In this document: positions 22,953 to 32,251 of the stretch, piece after piece
Numbering within the stretch: position 1 is the stretch's first letter
How the letters are laid out: every line of letters starts with the position of its first letter
NCBI RefSeq assembly: GCF_016583575.1
Contig: NZ_NRRG01000045.1
Coordinates: forward strand, 1 to 45,024
Reading direction: 5' to 3'
DNA from: Thiocystis violacea
Lineage (GTDB): Bacteria; Pseudomonadota; Gammaproteobacteria; Chromatiales; Chromatiaceae
DNA length: 45,024 bases
Made by a program: the position numbers and the translations under genes
The notes under the pieces: model-generated
Seen by the model: only the letters and a program-made list of their open reading frames with translations
Told to the model about the DNA's origin: nothing
Database searches by the model: none

Positions 22953-23844
22953 GGCGACCGGAGGCCCAGAAGTCGTCGAGGGCCGTGAACGTCTCGCCCG
23001 GCTTCTCCCAATGAGGCAGCCCCCGATGGGGGGCCAGCGCCAGCATCCGCCAACTCGGATGAGCCGCGACGAACGCCGGCAGACGCGCGAAGTCGATGTA
23101 GGGATCCTGATCGGCGATCGCCAGCACGGGCAGATTCCCGAGTTTGGCGTAGAGCCGATCCATGGGCTCGGCGCTGAAGAGACCTGTCGAGAGGAACGTC
23201 AGCGGCGCATGACGCGCGCCGGGCTGGTGCGACGTGGCGTGGGCATAGGCGACCATCTCGTCCGGAATCCTGCCGACGAAGGATCGTCCGAGGAAGTAGC
23301 GGATGCTGGGCCTGGAGGCGACCAGATCGTAGATCCGCTGACTCAGGACCGGCCGTTTCACGAGCCCCGAGATCAGCCTGGCGGCGCTCGGTCTCGGCAG
23401 GGATTGCGAACCGAAGCCGGTCGGGGAGATAAGCACCAGCGAGGCGAAGCGCTCCGGCGCGTCCCGCGCGGCGCGCGCGGCGAATTCCGCGCTCAAGGAA
23501 AGGGCGATCAGATCCGCCGGCTCCCGAACCACCGTATCGAGAAACTCCGCGATCGCCTGGGCATAGCGCTCCGGCGAATACCCCGTCTCGCGCCGCTCCG
23601 AGTGACCGAAGCCGGGCAGGTCGAGACTGTAAACCGGGCGACTCTGACGGTAGTGCTCGAACAAGGGCCGCATCTCGAAGCTGCTGGAGGCGGCGTTGAT
23701 GCTGTGGATGAGCACCAGTGGCCGTCCCTGGTGGCTAGAGTCGGCGTAATAGGACAAACGCCATCCATCGCTTGTCGTGAAAACCTCGCGCGGAGCCCTC
23801 AGGGCATCCGACGAATGGGACTGATCCTTGACGACGGAACTCAT
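22936..23844 (-). CDS. Alpha/beta-fold hydrolase
   Basis: The 302-residue protein has the alpha/beta-hydrolase pattern: VLIHSINAASSSFEMRP near the oxyanion region, LDLPGFGHSER, the nucleophile elbow in IALSLSAEFAAR (second Ser of SLS as probable nucleophile, in place of the usual GxSxG), an acid in AIADQDPYID and the His in LAPHRGLPHWEKP. I chose the ATG at 23844, preceded by GAGG seven bases upstream; the longer frame to 23937 reads through repeat DNA. The substrate is unknown. The LPHWEKP ending is common in hydrolases that act on small esters or C-C bonds. It converges on the tpm gene with a 17-base overlap. Confidence 0.88.
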   Translation of the reverse strand: MSSVVKDQSHSSDALRAPREVFTTSDGWRLSYYADSSHQGRPLVLIHSINAASSSFEMRPLFEHYRQSRPVYSLDLPGFGHSERRETGYSPERYAQAIAEFLDTVVREPADLIALSLSAEFAARAARDAPERFASLVLISPTGFGSQSLPRPSAARLISGLVKRPVLSQRIYDLVASRPSIRYFLGRSFVGRIPDEMVAYAHATSHQPGARHAPLTFLSTGLFSAEPMDRLYAKLGNLPVLAIADQDPYIDFARLPAFVAAHPSWRMLALAPHRGLPHWEKPGETFTALDDFWASGRLRNAA

Positions 23845-23856
23845 CGAAAATCCTCT

Positions 23857-24006
23857 GGTTAAAACCGCTCGTAGGATGGGTAGAGCGAAGCGAAACCCAT
23901 CACCCCACCAAAGAGCACCGAGTACAACGGTGCTCAAGTCTCTGTAACGGCTTGCCGGTTAAAACCGCTCGTAGGATGGGCATCGCTCTCGCTCTGCCCA
24001 TCCTAC
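23857..24006. repeat. Tandem AGGATGGG repeat elements, copies B and C
   Basis: A 24-bp unit GGTTAAAACCGCTCGTAGGA+TGGG occurs at 23857-23880 and again at 23957-23980, exactly 100 bases apart. The first copy continues into an imperfect AGGATGGGT/ACCCATC hairpin, the second into a perfect 12-bp hairpin (23971-23982 with 23995-24006). Both belong to the family also seen at 2881 and around 33300-33850. They lie just upstream of the hydrolase gene. Confidence 0.8.
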
Positions 24007-24036
24007 GGGTCGAGCATCGGCCGGTTTCACAACCGC

Positions 24037-24654
24037 TCAGGCGTGAAAAGTTCCGCAATGCGGGCATTGGTGATGCGGTGGCGGAAGTAACCGGTTGCAA
24101 TCCGGGTTGGAGCATCGAATCACCGGCGCCTCCCCAAATTTTTCCGCGTAATCGATGGGATTCTCACGGATGAGCGCCCCAGGCATCGTCCGTCTCAACA
24201 TCTCGGAATATTGAGCAAACTCGGAGCTTAGGTCTTTTGCCGCGGCGGGCTTGGCCTTGCGACTCGACGGGGCTTCCGGAAGCGGAGATTGCCGCTCCGG
24301 CTCGGGCAAACCAGTCTCTTTCACGGCGTCCTGGCCAGCCGCATCGTCCGCGGACATCCGGCCGCCGAGAAGCCACCATTTAACACCGCTTTCCGAGCAT
24401 GAAGCCGGTCCGGGCCTGAAGAACAGCAGGAAGGCGAAGGGACCAAGAACAAATCCAGCGATGGCCGCTCGGAAAATGTTGAATCCCCTCTTCGTGCTGG
24501 CGAACACCCCGACCGTCATTCCCAGAAATGCCAGAATCAACGCCACGTATAAGACCGAGGCCTCCAAGCTCAGGTCGCCAGCATCGGGAGCCGCCCAGGA
24601 CCGCGTCCAACCCGCTAGCCATATCAATGGGATAAGAAAGGAGAAGCGCTTCAT
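24037..24654 (-). CDS. Membrane protein with C-terminal zinc ribbon, function unknown
   Basis: The 205-residue protein starts with a signal-like helix (about 4-21). Two membrane helices follow (about 32-51 and 60-82, the latter GFNIFRAAIAGFVLGPFAFLL). A hydrophilic Pro/Ala/Lys-rich linker comes next, and then a C-terminal four-cysteine module: CSNPDC and CPHC, about 15 residues apart, of the zinc-ribbon kind. I do not recognise a named family. The ribbon is most likely cytoplasmic or periplasmic depending on topology, which is ambiguous. It stands alone between the repeat block and a broken DUF29 gene. Composition is typical for the window, so it is probably a real gene. Confidence 0.65.
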   Translation of the reverse strand: MKRFSFLIPLIWLAGWTRSWAAPDAGDLSLEASVLYVALILAFLGMTVGVFASTKRGFNIFRAAIAGFVLGPFAFLLFFRPGPASCSESGVKWWLLGGRMSADDAAGQDAVKETGLPEPERQSPLPEAPSSRKAKPAAAKDLSSEFAQYSEMLRRTMPGALIRENPIDYAEKFGEAPVIRCSNPDCNRLLPPPHHQCPHCGTFHA

Positions 24655-24844
24655 GGTAACCCGCTCTGGTTGTTCCGAGGCAACTCATGCCAGATCGACA
24701 TCGGAGACTAACCCATTCAGTCAGGAAAAAACTCGAAGCAAGTCTCGGTTGGCCCCAACTTCCCCGTCGCGGGGCGCCATGCCGATCGGGAGCAGGCGAT
24801 GCTCGGGGCGCGGTGTGGGCATCGAGCGAACACTGGAGAGCGCG

Positions 24845-25105
24845 ATGACGAGTCTTTATGAGCAGGATTTCCACGCTTGGAGCAACGAGCAGGTTTCACT
24901 TCCGCGCGCGGGGAAGCTCAGCAAAGAGCAGGGCATTCGGTTAGCATCGCACTTGGCAGGCAACCCGAGCCTAGAATCGAAGCTTGATGAGGCCATCTTG
25001 CCGGCCTACCGGCTGGCCGCGATCGAAGCAGAGCGCGAAACCGGATTATTCGGAGTCGAGCTTTCCAAGCGACGGCCCCTTTTCGTTCGAGCAACCGATG
25101 GATGA
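24845..25105 (+). pseudogene. DUF29 family gene, centre deleted and end frameshifted
   Basis: The frame starts MTSLYEQDFHAWSNEQ, the hallmark beginning of DUF29 proteins, with GGAGA five bases upstream. After about 28 residues it jumps to NPSLESKLDEAILPAYRL and AAIEAERETGL, which belong to the family's C-terminal third, so about 60 central residues are missing. After ETGL the frame is wrong: reading one base differently from about 25050 gives SSFPSDGPFSFEQPMDD, the expected family ending. The gene therefore has two lesions. DUF29 function is not established. An intact copy may be elsewhere in the genome. Confidence 0.75.
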
Positions 25106-25154
25106 CCCCACCCCGCACTGGGCCACCTCCCCGGCGTTGGTCTGGTCCGGCGGT

Positions 25155-25394
25155 TCAGCGGCCTTCCATTCCCGGCGCCGCGAGCATCCCGTCGTAGATC
25201 TCCCAAGCCGCTCTCGCCTCCTCGGCGCTGACCTTGTCGATCACATGTCCAAGGTGGACCACGACATAATCGCCGACCGCGATCGCTTCATGCTGAAGCA
25301 TGAACAGGCTCGCCTCCCGCTCGACGCCCTTCGCCTCGCACCGGGCGATGAAGCCATCGATAGTCCGCACCTGCATGGGTATTCCGAAACACAT
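25155..25394 (-). CDS. hypC: Hydrogenase assembly chaperone HypC/HupF
   Basis: The 79-residue protein begins MCFGIPMQV, the HypC signature with the essential Cys2. It continues with VGDYVVVHLGHVIDKVSAEEA, typical of the family's beta-barrel. HypC carries the Fe(CN)2CO precursor with HypD and then escorts the immature large subunit during [NiFe] insertion. The start at 25394 is fixed by the need for Met-Cys at the N-terminus; the longer frame is not the gene. It is divergent from hynD and next to the hydrogenase operon, so it is probably dedicated to HynL. No hypA, B, D, E or F gene is in the window. Confidence 0.95.
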   Translation of the reverse strand: MCFGIPMQVRTIDGFIARCEAKGVEREASLFMLQHEAIAVGDYVVVHLGHVIDKVSAEEARAAWEIYDGMLAAPGMEGR

Positions 25395-25515
25395 CGCGGG
25401 ATTCTCCGTTGACGTCAGTGCCTTGACGCACAGGCTAGGCGTGTCCCCGCCCGGCGGCAAGAACCTGGATCATCATTTCAACGAATCCGCTTGGGATCAT
25501 CCGGAGAACATCAGC
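25395..25515. promoter_or_regulatory. Divergent hypC/hynD intergenic region
   Basis: This 121-base gap must hold the start signals for both hypC (minus) and hynD (plus). I see no convincing sigma-54 or sigma-70 boxes by eye. GGAG at 25502-25505 is the likely hynD ribosome-binding site. Confidence 0.35.
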
Positions 25516-26025
25516 ATGAAACCCCGTACCCTCATTCTTGGCATTGGCAATATCCTCATGACCGACGAGGGCGTAGGCGCCGAGGTCGTGCGCCGTCTGG
25601 AGGCCGCGCTCGAACCCGACGAGGCCATTGCCTTCATGGATGGCGGAACCCTGAGCTTCACGCTCGCGGGTCCGATCGGCGAGAGTCAACGGTTGATCGT
25701 CGTGGATGCCGCAGCCTTGAGCGATGCCCCCGGCAGCCTCCGACTCTTCGAGGACGAGGCCATGGACCGGCAACTACGGACCCAGGCGCGCTCGGTCCAC
25801 GAAGTCAGTCTGTCCGACCTGATGGACATGGCCCGGCTCTCGGACAGCCTGCCCGAACGGCGCGCCCTGATCGGCATCGAGCCGGGCGTCATCGATTGGG
25901 GCGAGCGACTGACCCCGGAGGTCGAGGCCGCCGTGCCGCTCGCCATGCGCCTAGCCATGGATCTGCTCGCGCGCTGGGATGCCGAGTGGACGGCCGGAAG
26001 TCCGGTCCGCGAAAGTCCGACCTGA
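25516..26025 (+). CDS. hynD: Hydrogenase maturation endopeptidase (HynD/HupD/HyaD type)
   Basis: The 169-residue protein begins MKPRTLILGIGNILMTDEGV, with the GxGNxLxxDEGxG motif of hydrogenase maturation proteases. By position, Glu18, Asp64 (IVVDAA) and His95 (SVHEVSL) match the three nickel-sensing residues known from E. coli HybD. The enzyme removes the C-terminal peptide of the large subunit once nickel is in place; here that would be the 15 residues after His561 of HynL. The ATG at 25516 has GGAG ten bases upstream, and upstream in-frame sequence is non-coding in character. It is the first plus-strand gene of the hydrogenase region. Confidence 0.93.
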   Translation: MKPRTLILGIGNILMTDEGVGAEVVRRLEAALEPDEAIAFMDGGTLSFTLAGPIGESQRLIVVDAAALSDAPGSLRLFEDEAMDRQLRTQARSVHEVSLSDLMDMARLSDSLPERRALIGIEPGVIDWGERLTPEVEAAVPLAMRLAMDLLARWDAEWTAGSPVRESPT

Positions 26026-26203
26026 GCGATCGAAATGTAACCACCCTACCCCGCGCCATGGCCGCCAAGTCTCTCCACGAGGGTGGAACTTCGTCACAAA
26101 AGCATATTCGTGCTTGCTGAATTTCTGAACCCGACTGCGCTGAATCAAGTTCAACGCCGTCGAATCGGCCTAGACTTTCCTCATTCGACGCCGAGGTTAG
26201 ACC

Positions 26204-26662
26204 ATGTCAGGCTTGGATCCGATCGCCAGCCAGTCCTCGCCAGGCCCCGCCTGCGCGAAGGCTCCGCGTGACCATGGGCACGCGCTTTCCATCCTGCACC
26301 AGATCCGCCATGCCCTTGGGATCCTGATCGAAACGGGTGAGGAAACGCGGATCGACCTCAACGCCATGCCCTTCGGACCCGGCGATCTGGAGCGGCTGAC
26401 CGATGTCCTGGGCCGGGGCGAGGTCCAGGCCAGCGTCGAGGCACTGGGTCCGACGCTCATCCAGGAGACGGCCATCCCCGGCGTCTGGCTGGTGGACTAT
26501 CGCGGCACGGAAGACCAGCGACTGACCCTTCATATCGAGATCGCCCTCACACCGGAGATCCTGCGCCCGCGCCCAGAAGACCTCGCGGAGTCGATCGCCA
26601 CGCTCGACTCCCGAATGCCCAGGCGGGATCTGGAACCGGGCGACTCGCCACCAACGTCCTGA
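26204..26662 (+). CDS. HupH/HyaF-like hydrogenase expression protein
   Basis: The 152-residue protein matches the C-terminal domain of HupH/HyaF proteins: MPFGPGDLERLTDVLGRGEV, then IPGVWLVDYRGTEDQ and EIALTPEILRPRPEDLAES. It is shorter than full-length HupH (roughly 280 residues), keeping only this domain. In other bacteria the family is needed for formation of uptake hydrogenases, perhaps for handling the small subunit. The ATG at 26204 has GAGG seven bases upstream. It ends 18 bases before hynS and is probably co-transcribed with it. A gap of 178 bases separates it from hynD and may contain a promoter; an 8-bp inverted repeat CGTCGAAT/ATTCGACG lies just upstream of its start. Confidence 0.85.
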   Translation: MSGLDPIASQSSPGPACAKAPRDHGHALSILHQIRHALGILIETGEETRIDLNAMPFGPGDLERLTDVLGRGEVQASVEALGPTLIQETAIPGVWLVDYRGTEDQRLTLHIEIALTPEILRPRPEDLAESIATLDSRMPRRDLEPGDSPPTS

Positions 26663-26680
26663 CACCCGACAGGAGGGCCC

Positions 26681-27790
26681 ATGGCCGCCCGCAAGACCCC
26701 CGAGAAAACACTTGGCGAGAGCCTGCGAGATCACGGCCTGTCGCGCCGCGGATTCTTGAAGTTCTGCGCCGCCACCACTTCGATGATGGCGCTGCCGCCG
26801 AGCCTGGCGCCGGCCATCGCGGCGGCGCTGGAGACGGCGAAACGCCCCTCGGTCATCTGGCTCTCTTTCCAGGAATGCACCGGCTGCACCGAGTCGCTGA
26901 CCCGCAGCCATGCCCCGACCCTGGAGGATCTGATCCTCGACTTCATCTCGCTGGATTATCACCACACCCTACAGGCCGCCGCGGGCGAGGCCGCCGAGGA
27001 GGCGCGGCTTCAGGCCATGGAGGCGAACAAGGGAGAATATCTGGTGATCGTCGACGGCTCGATCCCAGGGCCGGACGCCAACCCAGGCTTCTCGACCGTC
27101 GCCGGACACAGCAACTACCAAACCCTGATGGAGACGGTCGAGCACGCCGCCGCCGTGATCGCGGTCGGGACCTGCGCGGCCTTCGGCGGAATTCCCCAGG
27201 CCAAGCCGAATCCGACCGGGGCCATGTCGGTCATGGATCTGGTCAAGGACAAACCAGTGGTCAACGTCTCTGGCTGTCCGCCGATCCCCATGGTCATCAC
27301 CGGTGTGCTGGCCCATTACCTGGTCTTCGGCCGACTGCCCGAGCTGGACAGCTATGGCCGTCCACTCGCCTTCTACGGCCAGTCGATCCATGACCGCTGT
27401 TATCGCCGCCCCTTCTACGACCGGGGGCTCTTCGCCGAGAGCTTCGACGATGAAGGCGCCAAGCTCGGCTGGTGTCTCTACCGGCTGGGATGCAAGGGGC
27501 CGAGCACCTACAACGCCTGCGCCACCATGAAGTGGAACGACGGCACCAGTTGGCCGATCGAGTCCGGACATCCCTGTCTCGGCTGCTCCGAGCCGAGCTT
27601 CTGGGACGCCGGCGGCTTCTACGAGCCGCTGTCCGTACCCCTGACCCTGAGACCCGAAACGCTCCTGCAGGCGGGCGCGGTCGGCGCGGTCGTCGGCGGC
27701 GGGCTCGCGGCGCTGGCCCGTAAAAAGGTCAAGGACGCGGCGGGCACGCGCCAACCGGTCACGGTCGAAGAACTGGAGCAGAAACTATGA
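26681..27790 (+). CDS. hynS: [NiFe]-hydrogenase small subunit
   Basis: The 369-residue precursor begins with a twin-arginine signal (SRRGFLKFCAATTSMM, 21-36), so the folded heterodimer is exported to the periplasm. Cluster ligands are visible: proximal Cys66, Cys69, Cys165, Cys199; distal His237, Cys240, Cys265, Cys271; medial Cys280, Cys299, Cys302, consistent with a 3Fe-4S centre. The proximal motif is CTGCTES, lacking the extra cysteines of oxygen-tolerant enzymes, so this is a standard-type hydrogenase. A C-terminal hydrophobic segment (327-347) anchors it in the membrane. AGGAGG precedes the ATG. The stop overlaps isp1 (ATGA). Placement with isp1 and isp2 before hynL matches the Thiocapsa/Allochromatium HynSL enzyme. 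Confidence 0.97.
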   Translation: MAARKTPEKTLGESLRDHGLSRRGFLKFCAATTSMMALPPSLAPAIAAALETAKRPSVIWLSFQECTGCTESLTRSHAPTLEDLILDFISLDYHHTLQAAAGEAAEEARLQAMEANKGEYLVIVDGSIPGPDANPGFSTVAGHSNYQTLMETVEHAAAVIAVGTCAAFGGIPQAKPNPTGAMSVMDLVKDKPVVNVSGCPPIPMVITGVLAHYLVFGRLPELDSYGRPLAFYGQSIHDRCYRRPFYDRGLFAESFDDEGAKLGWCLYRLGCKGPSTYNACATMKWNDGTSWPIESGHPCLGCSEPSFWDAGGFYEPLSVPLTLRPETLLQAGAVGAVVGGGLAALARKKVKDAAGTRQPVTVEELEQKL

Positions 27791-28449
27791 GCGGCTCGAT
27801 GGAGTTCCTGCTGTGGACCAAGGGTCCGATGTTCGACATCGCGATGGTCATTTTCGCCATCGGTCTGCTGGCGCGACTCGCCGAGATCTTCCTGCTCGGC
27901 CGCGCCCGTAACTACGCCGAGCCGCGCGCGGGCGAGTGGCCGGCTGGCCTGCGGACCATGCTCACCCGCACGGTCGCGGACCGGGGCACCTTCGAACGCG
28001 CCCCCTTCAATGTCGTTGTCGGCTGGATCTGGCACCTCGGGTTTCTGGCCGCGCTGCTGCTGTTCGTACCCCATATCGAACTGGCCAAGGGCCTGTTCGG
28101 GATCTCCTGGCCGGCGCTGCCGAATCCGGTGGTGGATTTCCTCACGGCGATCACACTCCTGAGCCTGGTCGCGACCCTGGTGCATCGGCTCAACCATCCG
28201 GTGAAGCGACGCATCAGCACCATCGAGGACTATCTGGTCTGGACGGTGGTTTTCATGGTGGTGCTGACCGGCTATCTGGCCTATCACCGGATGGTCAATC
28301 CCTATCCGCTGGCGCTCGGCATGCACATCCTCAGCGCCGAGATCCTGCTGATCCTGCTGCCCTTCACCAAACTCACGCACATCCTCACCGCCTTTATCGC
28401 GCGCTGGTATAACGGGGCCGCCTTCGGCCGCAAGGGAGTTCAGTCATGA
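27787..28449 (+). CDS. isp1: Isp1, b-type cytochrome subunit of the HynSL hydrogenase
   Basis: The 220-residue protein has about five membrane helices (15-37, 73-95, 112-132, 147-166, 176-198) and membrane histidines His83, His96, His133, His167, His180 and His198. Some of these could bind two haems b, as in the NarI/DsrM group it resembles. It should take electrons from the membrane-attached hydrogenase and pass them across the membrane to Isp2 or the quinone pool. The start overlaps hynS and the stop overlaps isp2, each by ATGA, so translation is tightly coupled. In Thiocapsa the corresponding protein is required for electron transfer from HynSL. Confidence 0.94.
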   Translation: MSGSMEFLLWTKGPMFDIAMVIFAIGLLARLAEIFLLGRARNYAEPRAGEWPAGLRTMLTRTVADRGTFERAPFNVVVGWIWHLGFLAALLLFVPHIELAKGLFGISWPALPNPVVDFLTAITLLSLVATLVHRLNHPVKRRISTIEDYLVWTVVFMVVLTGYLAYHRMVNPYPLALGMHILSAEILLILLPFTKLTHILTAFIARWYNGAAFGRKGVQS

Positions 28450-29716
28450 GCGAGCTGACACTCGAACGGGGTCTCGCCGCCTTCCGCGCCGAGATCGACG
28501 CGCCGACCGCCGCGTTCTTTTCAAGCTGCGTGCATTGCGGTATCTGCGCCCAATCCTGTCCTTTCTACCTGGAAACCGGCGATCCCAAATACACGCCGAT
28601 CCTCAAACTCGAACCCCTGCGCCTGATCTGGGAGAACGAATTCACCCTCCTGGGCAAGCTCAAGGGTCTGCTGGGTCTCCAGCGCAAGGTCACCGACGCC
28701 ATGCTGGCCGAGTGGGAAGAGCTGCTCTACGACTCCTGCTCCATGTGCGGACGCTGCTCCATGGTCTGTCCGGTCGGCAACGATCTGGCCTACATGATCC
28801 GCAAATCGCGCGAGGGCATGGTCCAGTCCGGGCATGCGCCGGAGGGGCTGATCAGCGCCTCGGTGCGGGCGATCAAGACCGGCAGCCCCATGGGTCTGCA
28901 ATGGAAGACGCTCGCGGTGCAGATCAAGCATGTCGAGGACAGCACGGGTCTGAAGGTTCCGGTCGACCAGGTCGGCGCCGACTATCTGGTGATGCTCTCC
29001 TCCATGGAAGTCATCAACTTCCCCGAATATCTCGAAGCCATCACCAAGATCTTCGACCACGCGGGCGTGACCTGGACGCTCTCGACCCAGTGCTTCGAGG
29101 CGACCAACGCTGGCATCCAGATCGGCAACAAGGACATCGCCGCCCAGTTGGTCGAGCGGGTCGTGGCGGCGGCCGAGACGCTCAAGGCCCCCAATGTCAT
29201 CAGTCCCGAATGCGGTCACGCCTTCACCGCCATCCGCTGGGAAGGCCCCAACCTGATCGGTCGCGCCTACCCCTTCCGGGTCTTCCACATCATCGAGGTG
29301 CTGGAGGAACTGCGTGTCGCCGGACGGATCAAGACCGAGGGCAAGGAGATGGATCGGCTCTCGCTGCACGATCCCTGTAACCTCGCCCGCAAGAGCGGCG
29401 TCATCCAGCAACAGCGCAACCTCATGGACCTGGTGGCCGACAACTTCGTGGATCTGAAGGAGCACGGCAAATACCAGTGGTGCTGTGGCGCGGGCGGCGG
29501 AGTGAGTTCGAACGAGCGCGCCGAGCCGCTCAAGATGGCCGCCTTCAAGCGCAAGAAGGCCCAGATCGAGGAGGTCGCGCCGGAGCGCATGGTCACCATG
29601 TGCGCGACCTGCCGGACCCAGCTCGAAGAGGGTCTGGAGGAGTTCAACATGGACATCCCCGTGGTCGGACTGACTGAAATGATCGCCGACCATCTGGTCG
29701 AGAAGGAGACAGGCTC

Positions 29717-29720
<4 letters not shown>
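28446..29720 (+). CDS. isp2: Isp2, heterodisulfide-reductase-like iron-sulfur protein
   Basis: The 424-residue protein has two 4Fe-4S ferredoxin motifs, CVHCGICAQSCP (Cys28, 31, 34, 38) and CSMCGRCSMVCP (Cys98, 101, 104, 108). Two cysteine-rich CCG domains follow, with TQCFEATNAG, SPECGHAF, DPCNLARKSG, WCCGAGGG and CATC. This is the architecture of HdrD, DsrK and GlpC. It lacks a signal peptide and should sit on the cytoplasmic face, bound to Isp1. CCG domains can hold a special cluster that splits disulfides or similar substrates, so the electron acceptor could be a thiol-type compound or sulfur-derived species; this is unproven. ATGA overlaps join it to isp1 and hynL. Confidence 0.95.
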
Positions 29721-31447
<1,727 letters not shown>

Positions 31448-31460
31448 TGGGCGGGTCCGT

Positions 31461-32162
31461 CTAGGCCCAGGCGGTGGCGACACCCGCAGCCGCCCTGTCC
31501 ATCAACACCTCCACAGGAGCCGTCGAGACGACCCTGGCCACCGGCGAATCCGCGCCTTCGCGCCAGGCTCGCAAGGCTTCCCGCTTGCCGCCGCCGGTAA
31601 CCAGGATCAGAATGGCCGCGCTGGCCACGAGGGCGCGCGGTGTCAGCGAGACCCGATCCGGTGGCGGCTTCGGCGCCTGATGGACCGGCATCACCAGTGA
31701 TCCGAGCGGAATCGCCTGGCCTGGAAACAGGCTCGCCGTGTGTCCGTCCTCGCCAAGCCCCAGCACGACCAGATCGAACGGGAGTCGCGGCCGGATCAGT
31801 GATTCGTAGCGCGCGGCGGCTTCCTCGGCACCCAGTTCGGCGGGGATGGGATAGCGATTCGCCGCTGGGATCGGCACCCGATCCAGGAAGGCGCTGGCGG
31901 CGGCCGAGCTGTTGCGATCCGGATCTTTCTCCGGGACACAGCGCTCGTCACCGAAAAAGATGTGCCATCGGTCCCAGTCCGCGGATTGATCAACGAGTAA
32001 AGTATAGGCGGCCAGGGGGGTTCGCCCGCCGGCCAACACCAATTGAAACCGCCCGCGGGCGCCGATGGCCTGATTCGCCGCGGCGAGCATGCGTCGCGCC
32101 GCCTCGGTCGCGACCTGCTCGGCGGACTCGAAACAGTGAAAGGCGATCTCTGTATCGGACAT
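31461..32162 (-). CDS. pgl: 6-phosphogluconolactonase
   Basis: The 233-residue protein is a DevB-type lactonase: FQLVLAGGRTPLAAYTLL, HIFFGDERCVPEKDPDRNS and VVLGLGEDGHTASLFPG, the last with the probable catalytic His. It hydrolyses 6-phosphogluconolactone to 6-phosphogluconate in the oxidative pentose phosphate or Entner-Doudoroff route, in the cytoplasm. The usual partner genes zwf and gnd are absent here. It converges on hynL and is divergent from the response-regulator gene. There is no sign that it is linked to hydrogen metabolism except position. Confidence 0.94.
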   Translation of the reverse strand: MSDTEIAFHCFESAEQVATEAARRMLAAANQAIGARGRFQLVLAGGRTPLAAYTLLVDQSADWDRWHIFFGDERCVPEKDPDRNSSAAASAFLDRVPIPAANRYPIPAELGAEEAAARYESLIRPRLPFDLVVLGLGEDGHTASLFPGQAIPLGSLVMPVHQAPKPPPDRVSLTPRALVASAAILILVTGGGKREALRAWREGADSPVARVVSTAPVEVLMDRAAAGVATAWA

Positions 32163-32177
32163 GGAACAATGAACCTT

Positions 32178-32207
32178 TTGACGAAGAGATGGCGTCCGGC
32201 GGATAGC
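32178..32207 (+). promoter_or_regulatory. Possible sigma-70 promoter for the response-regulator gene
   Basis: TTGACG (32178-32183) and GATAGC (32202-32207) are separated by 18 bases, about 45 bases before the start. The -10 match is poor, so this is a tentative call. Confidence 0.25.
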
Positions 32208-32251
32208 CTCGCGTCAACCAATCCACACAATCATTGGAAGTGATTGCCCCG

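Noticed and set aside
24251-24844. Upstream extension of the DUF29 frame
   Set aside because: It runs antisense through the zinc-ribbon gene. The family N-terminus and ribosome-binding site are at 24845.
26026-26203. Possible sigma-54 promoter ahead of the hupH-hynS genes
   Set aside because: I looked for a GG/GC pair in TGGCAC-N5-TTGC context and found none convincing; only a short inverted repeat is present.
28521-29693. Minus-strand open frame opposite isp2
   Set aside because: The isp2 frame has all cysteine motifs; the opposite frame has no family features and no ribosome-binding site.
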